Assembly: GCA_021405325.1 (NCBI GenBank)
Contig: QWII01000049.1
Location: 1 to 64,000, forward strand
Source: Caldilinea sp. CFX5
Lineage (GTDB): Bacteria; Chloroflexota; Anaerolineae; Caldilineales; Caldilineaceae
Length of the DNA stretch: 64,000 nt
Reading direction: 5' to 3'
The first letter of the stretch is position 1, and each line of letters opens with the position of its first letter. Made by a program: the position numbers and the translations under genes. Shown here in pieces: positions 1 through 8,988 of this stretch. Under the pieces are notes generated by a model that searched no databases, was not told the DNA's origin, and saw only the letters and a list, made by a program, of their open reading frames with translations.

Positions 1-100
1 CTTGATTTCGCCCGTCGCCTTGGAAAATGGGAGCCGCTTCGCCATCCGCGAAGGCGGTCGCACCGTCGGCGCCGGCGTCATCACCGAAATTCTCAAGTAG
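1..100 (+). CDS. tuf: Elongation factor Tu, C-terminal end (partial)
   Basis: Only the last 32 codons are in the window, read in the frame that starts at base 2. They give the conserved end of EF-Tu domain 3, with [16 protein letters not shown] followed by a short ILK end and TAG. EF-Tu delivers aminoacyl-tRNA to the ribosome as a GTP-bound complex. Its position directly before rpsJ is the classical str-S10 junction. The start lies outside the window. Confidence 0.95.
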   Translation, partial: LISPVALENGSRFAIREGGRTVGAGVITEILK

Positions 101-170
101 GCAGGATGCAGGATGCAGGATGAAGTAGAACGCTAGACTTTCATCCTTCATCCTGCATCTTTCATCCTTC
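101..170. repeat. Inverted repeat of iterated GCAGGAT words
   Basis: Just after the tuf stop, about three copies of the word GCAGGAT (101-125) are followed by their reverse complements, as CATCCT-type words, at 138-170. The arms pair imperfectly and would form a long hairpin in the mRNA between tuf and rpsJ. There is no T-run, so a simple terminator is not indicated. Confidence 0.7.
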
Positions 171-190
171 TTATGTGAAAGGGTAATGGA

Positions 191-499
191 ATGGCGAAGC
201 AACGAATTCGGATTAAACTCAAAGCCTATGACCATCGGGTCTTGGATCTCTCGGTGCGCCAGATTGTCACCGCCGCCGAGCAGACGGGCGCCCAGGTGGT
301 AGGCCCAGTGCCGCTGCCGACACGCAAAGAAAAGTTTACGGTTATGCGCTCTCCCTTTATTGATAAGGACAGTCGCGAACAATTTGAGATCAGAACCCAC
401 AAGCGATTGATCGATGTGGTGGATCCAGGTAACAAGACCATTGAAAACCTGACCCGTTTAAATTTGCCCGCTGGTGTTGATATTGAGATCAAACTTTAA
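191..499 (+). CDS. rpsJ: 30S ribosomal protein S10
   Basis: The 102-residue product has the full S10 length and family features, including [15 protein letters not shown] near the N-terminus and the [13 protein letters not shown] loop. It sits in the 30S head and, in other bacteria, also pairs with NusB in antitermination. It opens the S10 operon here. The start is an ATG about 10 bases after an AAAGG-type ribosome site. Confidence 0.98.
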   Translation: MAKQRIRIKLKAYDHRVLDLSVRQIVTAAEQTGAQVVGPVPLPTRKEKFTVMRSPFIDKDSREQFEIRTHKRLIDVVDPGNKTIENLTRLNLPAGVDIEIKL

Positions 500-737
500 T
501 TAATAACTAATGGAAAATAATTAATTATTAATTGTTTTTCATGAAGGATTAAGAGGGTTTGTTCGGTGGGTGTTGTTCAGCGTTGTTTCATTGTAGATCG
601 GGATTGATCAGCTAGATCATGATTGAACAATTGAAATTACCAATCAGAAACTGAGCGACAACTAAATATATCAGCCGGCGGGATGATGAAAGGGTTGAAC
701 GATCGGGTTCAACCGTTGGCAGTCCCAGGGGGAAAAC
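498..737. other. rpsJ-rplC intergenic leader with hairpins
   Basis: This 238-base gap is long for the middle of the S10 operon. It begins with an AT-rich inverted repeat (about 498-536, TTAATTAATAAC against AATTATTAATTG). It ends with a perfect 8-bp hairpin, GGTTGAAC at 693-700 against GTTCAACC at 707-714 with loop GATCGG, about 24 bases before the rplC start. No coding sequence is convincing. A regulatory role is inference. Confidence 0.45.
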
Positions 738-1382
738 ATGCGAGGAATTTTAGGCAAGAAGGTCGGCATGACCCAACTCTTCGATGAGAAGGGGAATGTC
801 GTGCCGGTGACGATTATTGAAGCAGGCCCGTGTTATATCACCCAAGTCAAAACGACCGAAAGCGATGGGTATAACGCCGTTCAGCTTGCTTTTGAAGAAG
901 TAGCAGAACGCAAATTGAGCAAAGGGGAGCGCGGCCATTTACAGAAGGCCGGGGTTCCTACTTTACGTCAAGTTCGTGAAGTCCGCTCGAACGAACCTCC
1001 CGCCCACACCTTGGGTGATGTCATTAAAGCTGACATCTTTCAAGAGGGCGATATTGTCGATGTAATCGGCATCTCCAAGGGTCGCGGTTTTGCCGGCGCT
1101 GTCAAGCGTCACGGCTTTAGCGGCGGCCCGAAGACTCATGGCCAATCTGACCGTCATCGTGCGACTGGCTCGCGCGGCGCCGGTACAACGCCCGGCCACA
1201 CTTTCCCTGGCACAAGAGCGCCCGGTCAAATGGGCAACCAGCGTGTGACAGTTCAAAATTTGAAGATTGCATTGGTCGATGCGGAGCGAAATTTGATCGC
1301 GATCAAAGGCGCCGTTCCCGGCCCGCGCACTGGTCTTGTCCTTGTTCGCGACGCGGTCAAGAAAGCCGCGAAGAAGGCTTAA
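738..1382 (+). CDS. rplC: 50S ribosomal protein L3
   Basis: The 214-residue product matches bacterial L3 in length. It begins MRGILGKKVGMTQLF and carries the conserved central loop with RHGFSGGPKTHGQSDRHR, which reaches towards the peptidyl transferase centre. L3 is an early 23S-rRNA assembly protein. rplD follows after 14 bases. The start has an AGGGGGA site just upstream. Confidence 0.98.
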   Translation: MRGILGKKVGMTQLFDEKGNVVPVTIIEAGPCYITQVKTTESDGYNAVQLAFEEVAERKLSKGERGHLQKAGVPTLRQVREVRSNEPPAHTLGDVIKADIFQEGDIVDVIGISKGRGFAGAVKRHGFSGGPKTHGQSDRHRATGSRGAGTTPGHTFPGTRAPGQMGNQRVTVQNLKIALVDAERNLIAIKGAVPGPRTGLVLVRDAVKKAAKKA

Positions 1383-1396
1383 AGGAGAGTGTACAA

Positions 1397-2122
1397 ATGT
1401 TATTACCGCTCAAGAACATTGCCGGTGAGCAAGTAGGCGAAGTCGAAGTCAGTGACGCCGTCTTTGCCGCGCCGGTAAACAACCCGTTGATGCACCAGGC
1501 TCTGGTTCGCCAATTGTCGAACGCCCGCCTGGGCACCCATAAGACCAAGACGCGCGGCGAAGTGGCCGGCGGTGGTCGCAAGCCGTTCCGCCAAAAAGGC
1601 ACCGGTCGCGCCCGCCAAGGTTCTACCCGTGCGCCGCAGTGGGTCGGTGGTGGCACCGTTTTTGGCCCCCGCCCCCGTAAGTATATCAAGAACTTGCCCA
1701 AGAAGATGAACGCCGCCGCCCTGCGCAGCGCCTTGAGCGTCAAAGCGGCCGCCGATCAGATTGTGGTGGTGGATGCGTTGCCCTTTGAAACGCCAAAGAC
1801 CAAGACCATGGTGCAAGCGTTACGCGCCCTCGGCGTCAACAGCGATTCGGTGTTGCTGGTGATTGCCGAACAGAGTGTGGGCGTCCAACGCAGCGCCAGC
1901 AACCTGCCGAATGTCAAGACCATTTTGAGCGGCTATCTCAACATTCGCGACCTGCTGGGCCATGATAAGCTGCTCCTCTCCAAGGATGCCCTGGAGGCGG
2001 TGGAAATTTGGTTGCTGCCGGCCAATGGCGGCGCGGGCGCTGATCCAGGCGACGATACCGGCGCTGATACAGATGCTAAGGAAGTGGCTGAAGAGAGCGC
2101 GCCAGAGGGGACGGAAGGGTAA
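1397..2122 (+). CDS. rplD: 50S ribosomal protein L4 with acidic C-terminal tail
   Basis: L4 binds 23S rRNA domain I and lines the exit tunnel; in E. coli it also represses its own operon. The tunnel loop is visible as GEVAGGGRKPFRQKGTGRAR at about residues 54-75. The product has 241 residues against about 205-210 in most bacteria. The excess is an acidic, low-complexity tail after about residue 210, rich in Asp, Glu, Gly and Ala. It is followed by rplW after two bases, suggesting translational coupling. Confidence 0.97.
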   Translation: MLLPLKNIAGEQVGEVEVSDAVFAAPVNNPLMHQALVRQLSNARLGTHKTKTRGEVAGGGRKPFRQKGTGRARQGSTRAPQWVGGGTVFGPRPRKYIKNLPKKMNAAALRSALSVKAAADQIVVVDALPFETPKTKTMVQALRALGVNSDSVLLVIAEQSVGVQRSASNLPNVKTILSGYLNIRDLLGHDKLLLSKDALEAVEIWLLPANGGAGADPGDDTGADTDAKEVAEESAPEGTEG

Positions 2123-2124
2123 TT

Positions 2125-2415
2125 ATGCACATTTATGAGGTACTCAAGCGCCCGATTGTGACGGAAAAAACCGTCGATGCGACCAGCGACTTGAACAAAT
2201 ATGTTTTTGAAGTCGATATGCGGGCCAACAAGCTGTTGGTGAAAGATGCCGTGCAGAGCGCCTTTGATGTGACGGTGCAGGATGTTAACATCATGGTCAT
2301 GCCGGTGAAGACGGCGCGGCGCGGCCGACGAATTGCCATCCGCCAGACCAAGTGGAAGAAAGCAATTGTAACCTTGGCGCCAGGCAACAACATCCAGTTG
2401 TTCGAAGGCGTATAG
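2125..2415 (+). CDS. rplW: 50S ribosomal protein L23
   Basis: This 96-residue protein starts [16 protein letters not shown], the L23 signature, followed by [19 protein letters not shown]23 sits at the tunnel exit, where trigger factor and SRP dock. The start ATG lies three bases after the rplD stop, so the two are probably translationally coupled. Length is normal. Confidence 0.97.
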   Translation: MHIYEVLKRPIVTEKTVDATSDLNKYVFEVDMRANKLLVKDAVQSAFDVTVQDVNIMVMPVKTARRGRRIAIRQTKWKKAIVTLAPGNNIQLFEGV

Positions 2416-2431
2416 GCGAAGGAGCGTACTC

Positions 2432-3268
2432 ATGGCTATTAAGATTTATCGACCAACATCTGCCGGTCGCCGCAATATGAGCGTGACGACCTTTGACGAG
2501 ATCACCCGCTCCAAGCCGGAACGCTCTTTGCTGGCGCCGCTGCGCAGGAAAGGTGGCCGCAACAATCGTGGCGTCATTACCATGCGCCATCAGGGTGGCG
2601 GTCACAAGCGCCGCTATCGCATTATCGACTTCCGCCGTGACAAGTGGGACATTCCGGCGCGCATTGAGAGCATTGAATATGATCCCAATCGCTCAGCCCG
2701 TATTGCGCTGGTGGTCTATCGTGACGGCGAACGCCGCTACATCCTGGCGCCCAGCGAAATTCGCGTGGGCGACACGATCATGTCCGGGCCAAACGCCGAA
2801 GTGCGCCCCGGCAATGCGCTGCCGATTCGCAACATTCCGCTCGGTACGGTGATTCACAACATTGAACTCTACCCTGGCCGCGGCGGTCAGTTGGTGCGCA
2901 GCGCCGGCAATTCCGCCCAGTTGCTCGCCAAGGAAGGGACGCTGGCGCAGGTGCGCTTGCCCAGCGGCGAAGTGCGCTATATTGATATGAATTGTTTAGC
3001 GACGGTTGGCGCAGTCTCCAATGCAGATCATGCCAACATCAACTTGGGGAAAGCCGGTCGCAAGCGCCATCTGGGCATTCGCCCCAGCGTGCGCGGGATT
3101 GCGATGGACCCCTCCGGCCACCCGCATGGTGGTGGTGAAGGTCGCTCACCGGTCGGTATGAAGGCGCCGAAGACCCCCTGGGGCAAGCCGGCGTTGGGCA
3201 AGAAGACCCGGCGCAACAAGACGACCAACAAGTTTATCGTGCGCCGACGTGGCGGTGGGACCAAGTAG
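2432..3268 (+). CDS. rplB: 50S ribosomal protein L2
   Basis: The 278-residue product has the complete L2 sequence pattern: N-terminal [14 protein letters not shown], the SH3-like rRNA-binding core and the C-terminal region with [18 protein letters not shown]. That region includes the conserved His associated with peptidyl transferase function. It ends in a basic tail rich in Arg, Lys and Gly. L2 is required for subunit joining. A GGAG ribosome site precedes the ATG. Confidence 0.98.
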   Translation: MAIKIYRPTSAGRRNMSVTTFDEITRSKPERSLLAPLRRKGGRNNRGVITMRHQGGGHKRRYRIIDFRRDKWDIPARIESIEYDPNRSARIALVVYRDGERRYILAPSEIRVGDTIMSGPNAEVRPGNALPIRNIPLGTVIHNIELYPGRGGQLVRSAGNSAQLLAKEGTLAQVRLPSGEVRYIDMNCLATVGAVSNADHANINLGKAGRKRHLGIRPSVRGIAMDPSGHPHGGGEGRSPVGMKAPKTPWGKPALGKKTRRNKTTNKFIVRRRGGGTK

Positions 3269-3306
3269 TGATGGCCTGATGGCAATGGCTGAAGCAGGAG
3301 AATGAG

Positions 3307-3594
3307 ATGTCACGATCACTGAAAAAAGGACCTTTTGTCCAACCGACGTTATTGAAAAAAATTGAAGAAATGAATCGCAAGGGCGAACGCAAAGTGATCA
3401 AGACCTGGTCACGCGCGTCCACAGTCTTCCCCCAGTTTGTGGGTCACACGATCGCCGTGCATGATGGGCGTCGCCATGTTCCGGTCTATATCAGCGAGAA
3501 CATGGTGGGGCATAAGCTTGGCGAATTTGCGCCGACGCGTTTGTTCCGTGGCCACGTCCGCTCGGAAAAGGCCACCAAGGCCCGTGCAGCATAA
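3307..3594 (+). CDS. rpsS: 30S ribosomal protein S19
   Basis: This 95-residue protein begins [19 protein letters not shown] and contains [23 protein letters not shown], both diagnostic for S19. S19 forms a head complex with S13 near the decoding site. The ATG follows a GCAGGAGAATGAG site. An inverted repeat starts two bases after the stop. Confidence 0.98.
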   Translation: MSRSLKKGPFVQPTLLKKIEEMNRKGERKVIKTWSRASTVFPQFVGHTIAVHDGRRHVPVYISENMVGHKLGEFAPTRLFRGHVRSEKATKARAA

Positions 3595-3596
3595 TA

Positions 3597-3676
3597 GTCC
3601 AAAGTCCAAAGTCCAGAGTCCAGAGTCGATGAAAGGACTACACGACTAAGGACTGCGGACTGAGCGACTTAGGACT
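3597..3676. repeat. Inverted repeat of iterated AGTCC words
   Basis: The rpsS-rplV gap holds four to five copies of AGTCCA/AGTCCAG on the left and complementary GGACT words on the right, separated by a short A-rich loop. It resembles the hairpins in other gaps of this operon in design but uses different words. There is no T-run after the right arm. Confidence 0.7.
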
Positions 3677-3697
3677 GTATTCGATTGGAGAGCCACA

Positions 3698-4045
3698 ATG
3701 GAAGTGCGAGCAGTTACAAAATATACAGGGGTTAGCCCACAAAAAACCCGGTGGGTGGTTGATGAAGTGCGTGGCCGGCAGGCTGAAGAAGCATTGGCGA
3801 TTCTGAACTTTATGCCGCAGAAATCAGCCAAGTTGGTGGCCAAGACCATCAAGAGCGCGCTGGCCAACGCCACGGAAAATTTTGGCTTAGACGCCGGTGA
3901 TATGTATATTACGAAGATCTTCGCCGACGGGGCGCCCGTCCGCAAGTGGCGCCGCTTTGGCGCCCGCGGCCGGTTCAAACCCTGGTTGCGCCGGTCTGCC
4001 CATATCACGGTGATTTTAGAAGAACGGTTGGTTGCTGCGAAATAG
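3698..4045 (+). CDS. rplV: 50S ribosomal protein L22
   Basis: The 115-residue product starts MEVRAVTKYTGVSPQKTRWV and has the C-terminal beta-hairpin sequence RRFGARGRFKPWLRRSAHITVILEE. In L22 this hairpin projects into the exit tunnel next to L4 and the macrolide site. L22 contacts all six 23S domains. It has normal length and a GGAG ribosome site before the ATG. Confidence 0.98.
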   Translation: MEVRAVTKYTGVSPQKTRWVVDEVRGRQAEEALAILNFMPQKSAKLVAKTIKSALANATENFGLDAGDMYITKIFADGAPVRKWRRFGARGRFKPWLRRSAHITVILEERLVAAK

Positions 4046-4055
4046 GGCGACAAGC

Positions 4056-4161
4056 CAGTACAGTCAGACAGTCAGACAGTAACCCAGTAGAACAGTCAGA
4101 CAGTGGACACTGACCCACTGTGTTACTGACCCACTGATTCACTGTCATACTGTACAACTGC
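4056..4161. repeat. Inverted repeat of iterated CAGTCAGA words
   Basis: The rplV-rpsC gap is filled by CAGTCAGACAGT-like words (4056-4104) and then by their complements, ACTGACCCACTG-like words (4110-4155). The outermost parts CAGTACAGT and ACTGTAC also match. The whole gap could fold as one long imperfect hairpin. Confidence 0.75.
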
Positions 4162-4195
4162 GGCTTGAACGCCAAGTAGACAGAGGAGGATTCAT

Positions 4196-4867
4196 TTGGG
4201 TCGCAAAGTACATCCGATTGGGTTTCGCATCGGGATCATCAAGGATCACAAGAGCCGTTGGTTTGCGATTGGCCGCCGCTATACGGATCAGTTAGCGGAA
4301 GATCGCGAAATTCGCAAGACCGTGCAGGCAGACCTGCCCAAGGCCGGCATCAGCAACATTGAGATTGAACGCCAGCCAAATCAGGTGCATGTCATTATCG
4401 ACACCGCCCGCCCCGGTGTGATCATCGGGCGCAAGGGCGCCAGCGTCAATGTGCTGCGCTCCAAGTTGCAGGACATGACTCAGAAGAAGGTCAAGATCGA
4501 CGTGCGCGAGATCACCAAGCCGGAACTCGATTCCTACCTGGTGGCCGAGAGCATCGCCGAGCAGTTGGAACGCCGCATCAGTTGGAAGCGCGCCATGAAG
4601 CAGGCCGCGCAGAAGACGATCAAGGCCGGCGGCAAAGGGGTTATGATCACGGTCTCTGGCCGCCTGGGCGGTAGCGACATGGGTCGTGTAGACAGTGTGC
4701 GCGAAGGCCAAATTCCGCGTCACACGCTGCGCGCCGACATCGACTACGGCACGGCGGAAGCCAACACCACCTTTGGGGTGATTGGCATCAAGGTCTGGAT
4801 CTACCTCGGTGAGATCCTGCCCGGTGAAGAGTATCACGCCAATCTGACCGTGGAAGCAGCACAGTAA
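4196..4867 (+). CDS. rpsC: 30S ribosomal protein S3 (TTG start)
   Basis: S3 lies at the mRNA entry channel and is part of the ribosomal helicase. The 223-residue product begins GRKVHPIGFRIGI after the initiator and carries a KH domain with GRKG at residues 78-81. A TTG start is chosen because it is the only start before the conserved N-terminus and it follows GAGGAGGA at a good distance. Length is normal. Confidence 0.97.
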   Translation: MGRKVHPIGFRIGIIKDHKSRWFAIGRRYTDQLAEDREIRKTVQADLPKAGISNIEIERQPNQVHVIIDTARPGVIIGRKGASVNVLRSKLQDMTQKKVKIDVREITKPELDSYLVAESIAEQLERRISWKRAMKQAAQKTIKAGGKGVMITVSGRLGGSDMGRVDSVREGQIPRHTLRADIDYGTAEANTTFGVIGIKVWIYLGEILPGEEYHANLTVEAAQ

Positions 4868-4953
4868 GCTTATCTGCCGAGCGCGGCCCTTGCGGCCAGG
4901 CAGTGGCACAGGCCATCTTCGGATGAGGATGGTAAGTAGATGGAGAGACGATT

Positions 4954-5373
4954 ATGTTAATGCCAAAACGGGTTAAATATCGCAAGATGCAGCGCGGGCG
5001 CATTAGAGGGCTGGCGCAGCGGGGCAATCAAGTCACCTTTGGCACCTACGCCCTCCAGGCGACCGACCGCGACTTTCTCACCAGCCGCCAGATCGAAGCG
5101 GCCCGCCGTGCGATTGTGCGCTATATTCGCCGTGGCGGTAAAGTGTGGATTCGCATCTTTCCTGATAAACCCGTGACCAAACGGGCGGCGGAAACCCGCA
5201 TGGGTTCCGGTAAGGGGAGTGTCGATCACTGGGTGGCGCCGGTGCGTCCAGGCCGCGTGCTCTTTGAAATGGCCGGTGTGCGCGAAGATCTGGCGCGCGA
5301 AGCGTTGCGCCTGGCTGCGCAAAAGTTGCCGGTGCGCACACAGTTCATTAAGCGCGAAGAATACGGCGCATAG
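4954..5373 (+). CDS. rplP: 50S ribosomal protein L16
   Basis: The 139-residue product begins [16 protein letters not shown] and contains [20 protein letters not shown], the loop that contacts the A-site tRNA and 23S helix 89. L16 is a late assembly protein of the peptidyl transferase centre. A second ATG occurs two codons in, but the first is best placed after GGAGAG. Confidence 0.98.
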   Translation: MLMPKRVKYRKMQRGRIRGLAQRGNQVTFGTYALQATDRDFLTSRQIEAARRAIVRYIRRGGKVWIRIFPDKPVTKRAAETRMGSGKGSVDHWVAPVRPGRVLFEMAGVREDLAREALRLAAQKLPVRTQFIKREEYGA

Positions 5374-5469
5374 TAAATCCCGACAGAAATCATCAGACCA
5401 TTCCTGTTAGAGAGAAACTAGCCGAATTTCTGTCGTGGCATTTACGCCGAAGCAGTAGGAGACTGTAGG

Positions 5470-5667
5470 ATGAAGGCGAACGAATTAAAAGGCATGGCAA
5501 ACGCAGAATTAGCGACCAAGCTGGATGAGGCTTATCAGGAGCTGTTTAACCTGCGCTTTCAGAAAGCGACCGGTAAACTGACCAACACGTCGCGCCAAAA
5601 CCATGTGCGCAAAGATATTGCTCGCATCAAAACCATTCTGCGTGAACGCGAGTTGGCAAATGGCTAG
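5470..5667 (+). CDS. rpmC: 50S ribosomal protein L29
   Basis: This 65-residue helical protein has the L29 pattern: ELFNLRFQKATGKLTN in the middle and DIARIKTILRERE near the end. L29 sits at the tunnel exit beside L23. The ATG at 5470 follows a TAGGAGACTGTAGG region. It is followed by another word-repeat hairpin rather than directly by rpsQ. Confidence 0.97.
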   Translation: MKANELKGMANAELATKLDEAYQELFNLRFQKATGKLTNTSRQNHVRKDIARIKTILRERELANG

Positions 5668-5671
5668 TCTG

Positions 5672-5758
5672 TTGACAGTAGCACAGTAGTCCAGTAATAC
5701 AGTAAAACAGTAGCACAGTCACTGTCTTACTGACCCACTGCATCACTGTCTTACTGCC
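5672..5758. repeat. Inverted repeat of iterated ACAGTA words
   Basis: Between rpmC and rpsQ, words such as ACAGTAGC, CCAGTAAT and ACAGTAAA (5675-5720) face complementary CACTGTCTTACTG words (5721-5758). Pairing is imperfect but extends across the whole gap. The words partly overlap those in the rplV-rpsC gap. Confidence 0.7.
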
Positions 5759-5804
5759 ACCGGGCTGTCATACGAACGTTGAACACAGAGGTGAAGGAAC
5801 AACT

Positions 5805-6062
5805 ATGCGCGAACGACGCAAAGCTTTTGTTGGCACAGTAACAAGCGATAAGATGGACAAGACCGTTGTGGTCTCGGTCACGCGGGTTTCTCGCCATCCC
5901 TTGTATGGGAAGGTGATCAAAACCAGCAAGAAATTCAAGGCCCACGACGAGAACAACGACGCCAAGACCGGCGACCGTGTGCGGATTCGGGAGTGCCGCC
6001 CGATCAGCAAGGATAAGAGCTTTTTCGTGGAAGAAATTCTTGAGCGAGCAGATTTGGTGTAG
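5805..6062 (+). CDS. rpsQ: 30S ribosomal protein S17
   Basis: S17 binds 16S rRNA early in assembly. The 85-residue OB-fold protein shows the family pattern [18 protein letters not shown] and [17 protein letters not shown]. The ATG follows AGGTGAAGGAACA. rplN starts 12 bases after the stop, in the usual order. Confidence 0.98.
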   Translation: MRERRKAFVGTVTSDKMDKTVVVSVTRVSRHPLYGKVIKTSKKFKAHDENNDAKTGDRVRIRECRPISKDKSFFVEEILERADLV

Positions 6063-6074
6063 GAGAGATAGGCT

Positions 6075-6443
6075 ATGATTCAGCAAGAGAGTCGGCTGAA
6101 AGTTGCCGATAACACTGGCGCGAAAGAATTACTGACCATTCGGGTGCGTGGCGGCAGTACCAGACGGTATGCAGCCATTGGCGATGTGATCGTCGCCAGC
6201 GTCAAGAGCGCCAGCCCCACCGGCAGCGTGAAAAAGGGAGATGTTGTGCGCGCCGTCATCGTGCGCACCACCCGCCCCGTGCGCCGCGCCGATGGCAGCT
6301 ATATCCGCTTTGACGAAAATGCAGCGGTGATCATTGACGATGCCAGCAACCCGCGCGGCACCCGTATCTTTGGCCCGGTTGCTCGTGAATTGCGCGAAGG
6401 CGGATACATGAAAATTGTATCCCTGGCGCCCGAAGTGCTGTAA
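6075..6443 (+). CDS. rplN: 50S ribosomal protein L14
   Basis: The 122-residue product begins [20 protein letters not shown] and includes the signature [13 protein letters not shown] and [14 protein letters not shown]. Both features and length are typical for L14. L14 forms an intersubunit bridge and is the docking point of the silencing factor RsfS. Confidence 0.98.
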   Translation: MIQQESRLKVADNTGAKELLTIRVRGGSTRRYAAIGDVIVASVKSASPTGSVKKGDVVRAVIVRTTRPVRRADGSYIRFDENAAVIIDDASNPRGTRIFGPVARELREGGYMKIVSLAPEVL

Positions 6444-6492
6444 CTCACGCACTTTTTTAATAGTGTGCGTATTGAATACAGGAGTTATGGGT

Positions 6493-6855
6493 ATGAAGTT
6501 GAAAATTGTCAAGGGTGACACCGTGGAAGTGATCGCCGGCAATGACAAAGGTCAGCGCGGCGAGGTGCAGCGGGTCATTCGCAAAAAGAATGAAGACGGC
6601 TCTTATGACCCCAATCGGGTCTATGTGATTGTCGCAGGCATCAATATTGCCATCAAGCATCAACGCCGCACCGGGCGGGTCAACACCCAAACCGGGCGCA
6701 TTGAGAAGGAAGCGCCGATTCACATCAGCAATGTGATGCTGGTCGGCAGCGATGGTCGCCCGACGCGCGCCGGCTACGAAGTGGCCGCTAATGGGGACAA
6801 GACCCGCATCGATCGCCGGACAAAGGCGCCGTTGGCCAAGCCAACTGACAAGTAA
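6493..6855 (+). CDS. rplX: 50S ribosomal protein L24
   Basis: L24 initiates 50S assembly. The 120-residue product begins MKLKIVKGDTVEVIAGNDKG, a KOW motif, and has GINIAIKHQRRT further on. The ATG at 6493 is chosen because AGGAG at 6480-6484 lies 8 bases upstream. The in-frame ATG at 6487 would be only two bases from it, and earlier ones lie in rplN. Confidence 0.95.
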   Translation: MKLKIVKGDTVEVIAGNDKGQRGEVQRVIRKKNEDGSYDPNRVYVIVAGINIAIKHQRRTGRVNTQTGRIEKEAPIHISNVMLVGSDGRPTRAGYEVAANGDKTRIDRRTKAPLAKPTDK

Positions 6856-6976
6856 TGTGACGAATGCGCTGTGCAGTTCCTTGGTTGACAAGCGACTGCG
6901 AGCGTCAAAAGTTATTTATCAGAACGCCTGATCTGGCGCCGGACACGTCGGCGTCTGCGGGTAAGGAGCGAAGAGA

Positions 6977-7546
6977 ATGAGTGAGAATGGGAAGCAGCCA
7001 ACTCATGTCCCGCGCATGAAGGTGCAATATCAGAATGAGATTGTGCCGGCCATGCTCAAGGAGTTTGGTTACAAGAATGTGATGCAAGTGCCGCGCCTGG
7101 AAAAGGTCGCCGTCAATATCGGCTTGGGTGAAGCCTTGCAGAATAACAAAGCGTTGGAAGCCGCCACGGAAGATCTGCGGATTATCACCGGGCAGAAGCC
7201 GGTCATTACCAAAGCCCGCAAGTCCATCGCCATCTTCAAGTTGCGCGAAGGCATGTCGATTGGCGCCAAAGTCACCCTGCGCAGCCATCGCATGTGGGAT
7301 TTTATGGATCGGCTGATCAGCATTGTGTTGCCCCGTCAGCGTGACTTCCAGGGGGTCTCGCCTGATTCGTTTGACGGTCGCGGCAACTATAGCATCGGTC
7401 TCCGTGAACAACTGGTCTTCCCGGAAATCGATTACGATAAAATTGACAAAGTGCGCGGTCTGGAAGTGACAATTGTCACCAGCGCCCAAACCGATGAAGA
7501 AGCGCGTCGCTTACTGGCTCTGATGGGGATGCCGTTCAAGCGCTAA
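6977..7546 (+). CDS. rplE: 50S ribosomal protein L5
   Basis: L5 binds 5S rRNA and contacts P-site tRNA. The 189-residue product shows [27 protein letters not shown], and [20 protein letters not shown], all family signatures. It carries about ten extra N-terminal residues before the conserved PRMKVQYQ start region. The ATG follows a TAAGGAGCGAAGAGA site. Confidence 0.98.
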   Translation: MSENGKQPTHVPRMKVQYQNEIVPAMLKEFGYKNVMQVPRLEKVAVNIGLGEALQNNKALEAATEDLRIITGQKPVITKARKSIAIFKLREGMSIGAKVTLRSHRMWDFMDRLISIVLPRQRDFQGVSPDSFDGRGNYSIGLREQLVFPEIDYDKIDKVRGLEVTIVTSAQTDEEARRLLALMGMPFKR

Positions 7547-7547
7547 G

Positions 7548-7710
7548 GCAGTCGCGTCGTCCATAGTCGCGTTGTCGCGTAGTCTGAAGGTCGTGGCGTC
7601 CAGACGTCGCGCAGTCTGTTGGTCCTAAGTCGTCTACTTTTTGCAAGTACTGACCAAGCGACCAAGCGACCAAGCGACCAAGCGACCAAGCGACCAAGCG
7701 ACTTTGCAGT
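7548..7710. repeat. rplE-rpsN gap: iterated words and six 8-base tandem repeats
   Basis: The left part (7548-7645) has iterated GTCGCGT/GTAGTC/GTCC words. The right part has six exact tandem copies of the 8-base unit GACCAAGC at 7652-7699, followed by GACT. The complement of the right-hand words is only partly present on the left, so this is mainly a tandem repeat. It lies within 30 bases of the rpsN start. Confidence 0.85.
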
Positions 7711-7726
7711 GTGAAAGGGAAAAAAC

Positions 7727-7909
7727 GTGGCAAAGAAATCCATGATTGCTCGTGAGAAGAACCGGAAATTTGTCACCCGTGTGCGCAACCGCTGCTCCAA
7801 GTGCGGACGCCCGCGTGGCTATATGCGGCGCTTTGGCCTCTGCCGCATCTGCTTCCGGGCCGAGGCCAACCGGGGTACATTACCCGGCGTCGTGAAATCA
7901 AGCTGGTAA
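7727..7909 (+). CDS. rpsN: 30S ribosomal protein S14, zinc-binding type
   Basis: The 60-residue product is the short, zinc-containing S14 form. Cys23, Cys26, Cys39 and Cys42 form the CxxC-x12-CxxC ligand set, with [19 protein letters not shown] around them. The C-terminus LPGVVKSSW is also typical. S14 completes the 30S head. The ATG follows GTGAAAGGGAAAAAAC. Confidence 0.98.
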   Translation: MAKKSMIAREKNRKFVTRVRNRCSKCGRPRGYMRRFGLCRICFRAEANRGTLPGVVKSSW

Positions 7910-8017
7910 GGGTGCCGGTTTGATCGCTTACTACAGTTTTTTGCAGCCGATACCCGGCTATTTGCGTAGCCGCCGTCGCCCTGCTGAAAATTGCAAGAGC
8001 CAGAAAAGGACTTAAGA

Positions 8018-8413
8018 ATGGTAACAGATCCGATTGCTGATATGCTCACACGCATTCGCAATGCGTCCATGGTGCGCCATAATCAAGTGGTGATGCCAAG
8101 CTCGAAAATTAAAGTCGAGATCGCCAAAATTTTAGCCCAGGAAGGCTTTATTGGTGGCTACTCCGTGATTGAGGAAAAGCCACAGTCGCGCCTGGTGCTG
8201 AACCTGAAATACACCGGCCGCGGCAAATCGGTGATCACCGGTTTGGAGCGGATTAGCAAGCCTGGTCGCCGTGTCTACACCAGTTACAAGGATATTCCCT
8301 GGGTGCGCAGCGGTCTTGGCATTAGCATTGTCTCCACGCCCTCCGGCTTGATGACGGGCCGTACGGCCCGCCGCGCCAAAGTCGGCGGTGAGCACCTTTG
8401 TAACGTTTGGTAG
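8018..8413 (+). CDS. rpsH: 30S ribosomal protein S8
   Basis: S8 binds the central domain of 16S rRNA and in E. coli represses the spc operon. The 131-residue product starts [16 protein letters not shown] and ends with [12 protein letters not shown], both typical. The ATG at 8018 is chosen for family fit and the AAAAGGA site at 8004-8010. An upstream in-frame ATG at 7991 would add nine unconserved residues. Confidence 0.97.
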   Translation: MVTDPIADMLTRIRNASMVRHNQVVMPSSKIKVEIAKILAQEGFIGGYSVIEEKPQSRLVLNLKYTGRGKSVITGLERISKPGRRVYTSYKDIPWVRSGLGISIVSTPSGLMTGRTARRAKVGGEHLCNVW

Positions 8414-8428
8414 GATGAGGAGGTAAGC

Positions 8429-8977
8429 ATGTCTCGTGTTGGACGCAAGCCAATTCCGGTACCGGCAAAGGTAACGGTTAAGGTTGAAAAGAACAATGTT
8501 GTCACCGTCACCGGCCCCAAGGGGACATTGACCCAGCAATTTGGCCCCGACATGTCGATTGCTCAGGAAAAGGGCGAGCTTCTCGTCACCCGTCCTACCG
8601 ACCAGCGCCATCATCGCGCCGAACATGGCTTGACGCGGGCGCTGCTGGGCAATATGGTGACAGGCGTAACGCAGGGCTTCACCCGCCGTATGGAAATTCA
8701 TGGCGTCGGCTATCGCGCGGAGAAGCGCGGCAACAATCTCTTTCTCCAGGTGGGCAAGAGCCACCCGGTTGAATTTGTGCCGCCCAACAAAGATATTTCG
8801 TTTGAGGTCGATAAGGACGGTCGCGGCTTTAACATCAACGGCATTGACAAATGTGTCGTTGGTGAGTTGGCCGCGGTCATTCGCAAGACGCGTCCGCCGG
8901 AACCCTATCAGGGGAAGGGCATTCGCTATGCGGGTGAGTTTGTCCGTCTCAAAGAAGGCAAGACTGGTAAGAAATAG
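8429..8977 (+). CDS. rplF: 50S ribosomal protein L6
   Basis: L6 sits near the sarcin-ricin loop. The 182-residue product has the two-domain L6 pattern: [12 protein letters not shown] and [10 protein letters not shown] in the first half, and the C-terminal signature [26 protein letters not shown]. It follows rpsH by 15 bases with GAGGAGG upstream of the ATG. Confidence 0.98.
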   Translation: MSRVGRKPIPVPAKVTVKVEKNNVVTVTGPKGTLTQQFGPDMSIAQEKGELLVTRPTDQRHHRAEHGLTRALLGNMVTGVTQGFTRRMEIHGVGYRAEKRGNNLFLQVGKSHPVEFVPPNKDISFEVDKDGRGFNINGIDKCVVGELAAVIRKTRPPEPYQGKGIRYAGEFVRLKEGKTGKK

Positions 8978-8988
8978 AGGGGTGTTCT

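Noticed and set aside
3597..3676. Intrinsic terminator in the rpsS-rplV gap
   Set aside because: The hairpin is not followed by a T-run and lies within an operon that must be read through.
7652..7699. Possible CRISPR-like array
   Set aside because: The units are 8 bases, contiguous and without spacers, so it is a simple tandem repeat.
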